From: Leptotrichia hongkongensis
GTDB lineage: Bacteria > Fusobacteriota > Fusobacteriia > Fusobacteriales > Leptotrichiaceae
Length of the DNA stretch: 64,000 nucleotides
Assembly (NCBI RefSeq): GCF_041538065.1
Contig: NZ_JBGORW010000003.1
Span: forward strand, 62,001-126,000
Direction of reading: 5' to 3'
Position 1 is the first letter of the stretch. Every line of letters starts with the position of its first letter. This document shows, piece by piece, positions 62,418-64,000 of the stretch. The notes beneath the pieces are model-generated. The model worked only from the letters and a program-made list of their open reading frames with translations, did no database searches and was not told where the DNA came from. A program made the translations under genes and the position numbers.

Positions 62418-62807
62418 ATTTCACCCCTAAATTTCATTATAAGTAGATATTTTTAGGTAATTTTTATGAATTGTCAAATTGTATTTATCTTTCTAGAGAT
62501 GTATAATTTATTTCTTTTGCTAATTAAGTATAACATAAAAAATAATTTAAATATTAGTTTTTAATTCATTAAAACTCTATTATATTACCTACTATTTGGT
62601 TTGATGGAATATTTTTATCTATTTTAAAAAATACATATTTTTTATTTATGATAATATCTTTATTATAAAACTTTTTTTTACTAGATTGGACTTCTGTTTT
62701 TATAAATAACATCACCTAAATTAAAATCTTTTTTATATTTCATGAATTGCAATATTTTACCAAATTTTTTTGTCATTTTATAAATTCGACATTCTTTCTA
62801 TGTGAAT
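62418..62807 (-). other. AT-rich intergenic region upstream of the RM operon
   Basis: About 390 bp with no credible open frame. It must contain the RM promoter on the minus strand; several TATAAT-like words occur, but none pairs with a clear -35 box. Confidence 0.35.
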
Positions 62808-63080
62808 TTAATAATTACTCTCAATAATACCAATAACCTTATTTCCATTGTCAGTAATAATATATTTTCCTTTAGTATTATTAAAATTATTGATAAAGTT
62901 ATCGTTTTTAAGTTCTTGTATTATCTTATTAGTTTTATTTTTAGAAAAATGCAAAATATCAGCAATTTCTTGTTGAGATAATGCAATATATTTATTATTT
63001 TTAACTTCTATTTGATTATCATATAGAAATTTTAATACTTTATATTTATCATTAGTAAATTGTATTAAATTTTTCAACAT
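62808..63080 (-). CDS. Small winged-helix transcriptional regulator
   Basis: 90 residues; start taken at the ATG 63080 with AAGGAAG at proper spacing (an ATG and a GTG lie just before). MarR/GntR-like winged helix: YKVLKFLYDNQIEV, IALSQQEIADILHFSKNKTN, KIIQELKNDNFINNF and a wing TKGKYIITDNGNKVIGII. Located upstream of and on the same strand as the RM genes, 390 bp away, so it could control them, but a different target is equally possible. Confidence 0.7.
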   Translation of the reverse strand: MLKNLIQFTNDKYKVLKFLYDNQIEVKNNKYIALSQQEIADILHFSKNKTNKIIQELKNDNFINNFNNTKGKYIITDNGNKVIGIIESNY

Positions 63081-63341
63081 CATCACTTCCTTTCTTTAAT
63101 TGATTATAAAATATTTATATAATTTTGTCAATTATAAATACCATTATAGTGTATTTATTAAATAATTATAATAAAAAATAAAACTTCATAATTGGAATTC
63201 TATTTTAACAATAATTTTAATATATTACATAGTAAAATATTACTTGATATCTTATTTTAGATTAGTTGTGTTATCCTTTGTTAAATAGAAAATACAACCT
63301 TAAATATATTTTACAATCTATAAATTATAAATAATAGAAAA

Positions 63342-63815
63342 TTACAAAATTTCTTCAAAGACATATTTCTGAACTTTCATTCCCAATCTTTCATAAAATC
63401 TGACAGCTCCAGCATTATCAGCCTAAGCATCCAATGTTAAATTGTAACAGCCTTCCTTTTTTGCAAAATCCAAAGCAAAATCATACAATTTTTTTCCAAT
63501 GTTCTGCCCACGAATACTTTCATCAACACAAAGATCATCAATAAATAACGTTTTTATATCAGTTAGGACGTTGTGATTTGTTTGTTGTTCAAAAATGCAG
63601 AAAATATAGCCAATTACGTTATCATTTTCATCTGTTGCTACGAATATTGGCTTATTTGAATCATTTAACATTTCTGTTAATTCTTTTGCTGTGTATTTTT
63701 TCCCATTTGCCTTGAAAATGTCTAGACGCCCTTTGTGATGAACTAATAAAATCTGTTCCAGTAAATTTTCTATTTTTGGAATATCTTTTTCTTGTGCTAG
63801 TCTAATCTCTTTCAT
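63342..63815 (-). pseudogene. GNAT-family acetyltransferase with an in-frame amber codon
   Basis: The first 131 codons are a normal GNAT: KEIRLAQEKDIPKIENLLEQ, IFVATDENDNVIGYIFCIFE, LFIDDLCVDESIRGQNIGKK with the acetyl-CoA P-loop, and YDFALDFAKKEGCYNLTLDA. Then TAG (63423-63425) stands where relatives carry Trp, and the same frame continues as ADNAGAVRFYERLGMKVQKY, VFEEIL, TAA. The last strand and helix are thus cut off. The start is taken as ATG 63815 rather than 63842 to match the family. Confidence 0.8.
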
Positions 63816-63892
63816 TGTAGTAATTTTTCCTTTCATTTGCATTTTTATGTAATAATTTTAATAAATAAAAAATTTAAAATTTCTTGTTTTAT

Positions 63893-64000
63893 TCTAATTT
63901 ATAAGAATATAAACTTAATATTTTCAAGTAATTTAAGATATAATTTTTATCTTTTAAACAGAATCTGCTATAAACTAATCCGTCGGAGCATTTTTCTGTG
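63893..64000 (+). repeat. Structured dispersed element, class I, copy B (cut by window end)
   Basis: Nearly identical to 5500-5606: ATATAAACTTAATATTTTCA, AACAGAATC, then CCGTCGGAGCATTTTTCTGT. The window ends inside hairpin 1, so the remaining hairpins are not visible. Confidence 0.75.

Noticed and set aside
63342..63815. Possible amber (TAG) recoding in this organism
   Set aside because: TAG replaces Trp in the GNAT gene and in the IS30 remnant, but the latter also has a frameshift and truncation. Simple gene decay suffices, and no suppressor tRNA is seen.

Overview
The window looks like a chromosomal segment of a low-GC diderm anaerobe, most likely Leptotrichia or a close relative (Fusobacteriota). 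This is inferred from the very AT-rich sequence and A/T-ending codons, and from outer-membrane features (an autotransporter beta-barrel, an OmpA-like protein, many Sec-secreted small proteins) next to Firmicutes-like housekeeping genes. No rRNA, tRNA or CRISPR array was found.

Layout. 1-3.8 kb: end of an unknown gene, then glycolytic pfkA and pyk, then recR. 4.0-8.6 kb (minus strand): a peptidoglycan-sugar operon, murQ - [deletion scar joining a GH4 glycosidase start to a PTS EIIC end] - mupG-like - murP-like EIIBC. 9.4-11.7 kb: a UbiA-family protein with a broken 5' end, a small unknown gene and a decayed IS30-type element. 12-14.5 kb: an autotransporter carrying a GH16 glycanase. 14.8-31.4 kb: mostly core genes (DUF3290/YetF pair, carboxynorspermidine synthase-like dehydrogenase, nucleoside-binding lipoprotein, pyrimidine-nucleoside phosphorylase, secA, HAD phosphatase, hydroxyacid dehydrogenase, HIRAN-like protein, polA, azlCD). 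31.7-36.6 kb: DUF1439 protein, an amino-acid ABC importer operon, an OmpA-like protein, queH.

36.6-37.5 kb holds a complete type III toxin-antitoxin locus: a promoter, three tandem repeats of about 60 nt, a Rho-independent terminator and a ToxN/AbiQ-family endoribonuclease gene. 37.6-46.7 kb is a surface/stress island: an OmpR-type two-component system, a PepSY protein, two paralogous DUF2225-like secreted proteins sharing a promoter motif, and six small exported proteins, including a 743-bp tandem duplication. ligA follows on the minus strand. 49.1-50.8 kb is an array of orphan polymorphic-toxin tips alternating with HEAT-like immunity genes. Then come DUF4291, hicAB, rlmN, a class A PBP, an orphan YefM-like antitoxin, a purine permease and a CNNM/CorC protein. 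58.8-62.4 kb is a two-gene restriction-modification system (fused nuclease-methyltransferase plus a second methyltransferase). A winged-helix regulator and a GNAT pseudogene follow.

The most notable unlabelled structure is a dispersed family of structured intergenic elements (5.5, 8.9, 9.1, 31.5 and 63.9 kb). In the four complete copies a hairpin keeps its shape while the stem sequence changes completely. The best candidates for a second look are the type III toxin-antitoxin locus with its long repeats, this element family, the toxin/immunity array and the autotransported GH16 enzyme.
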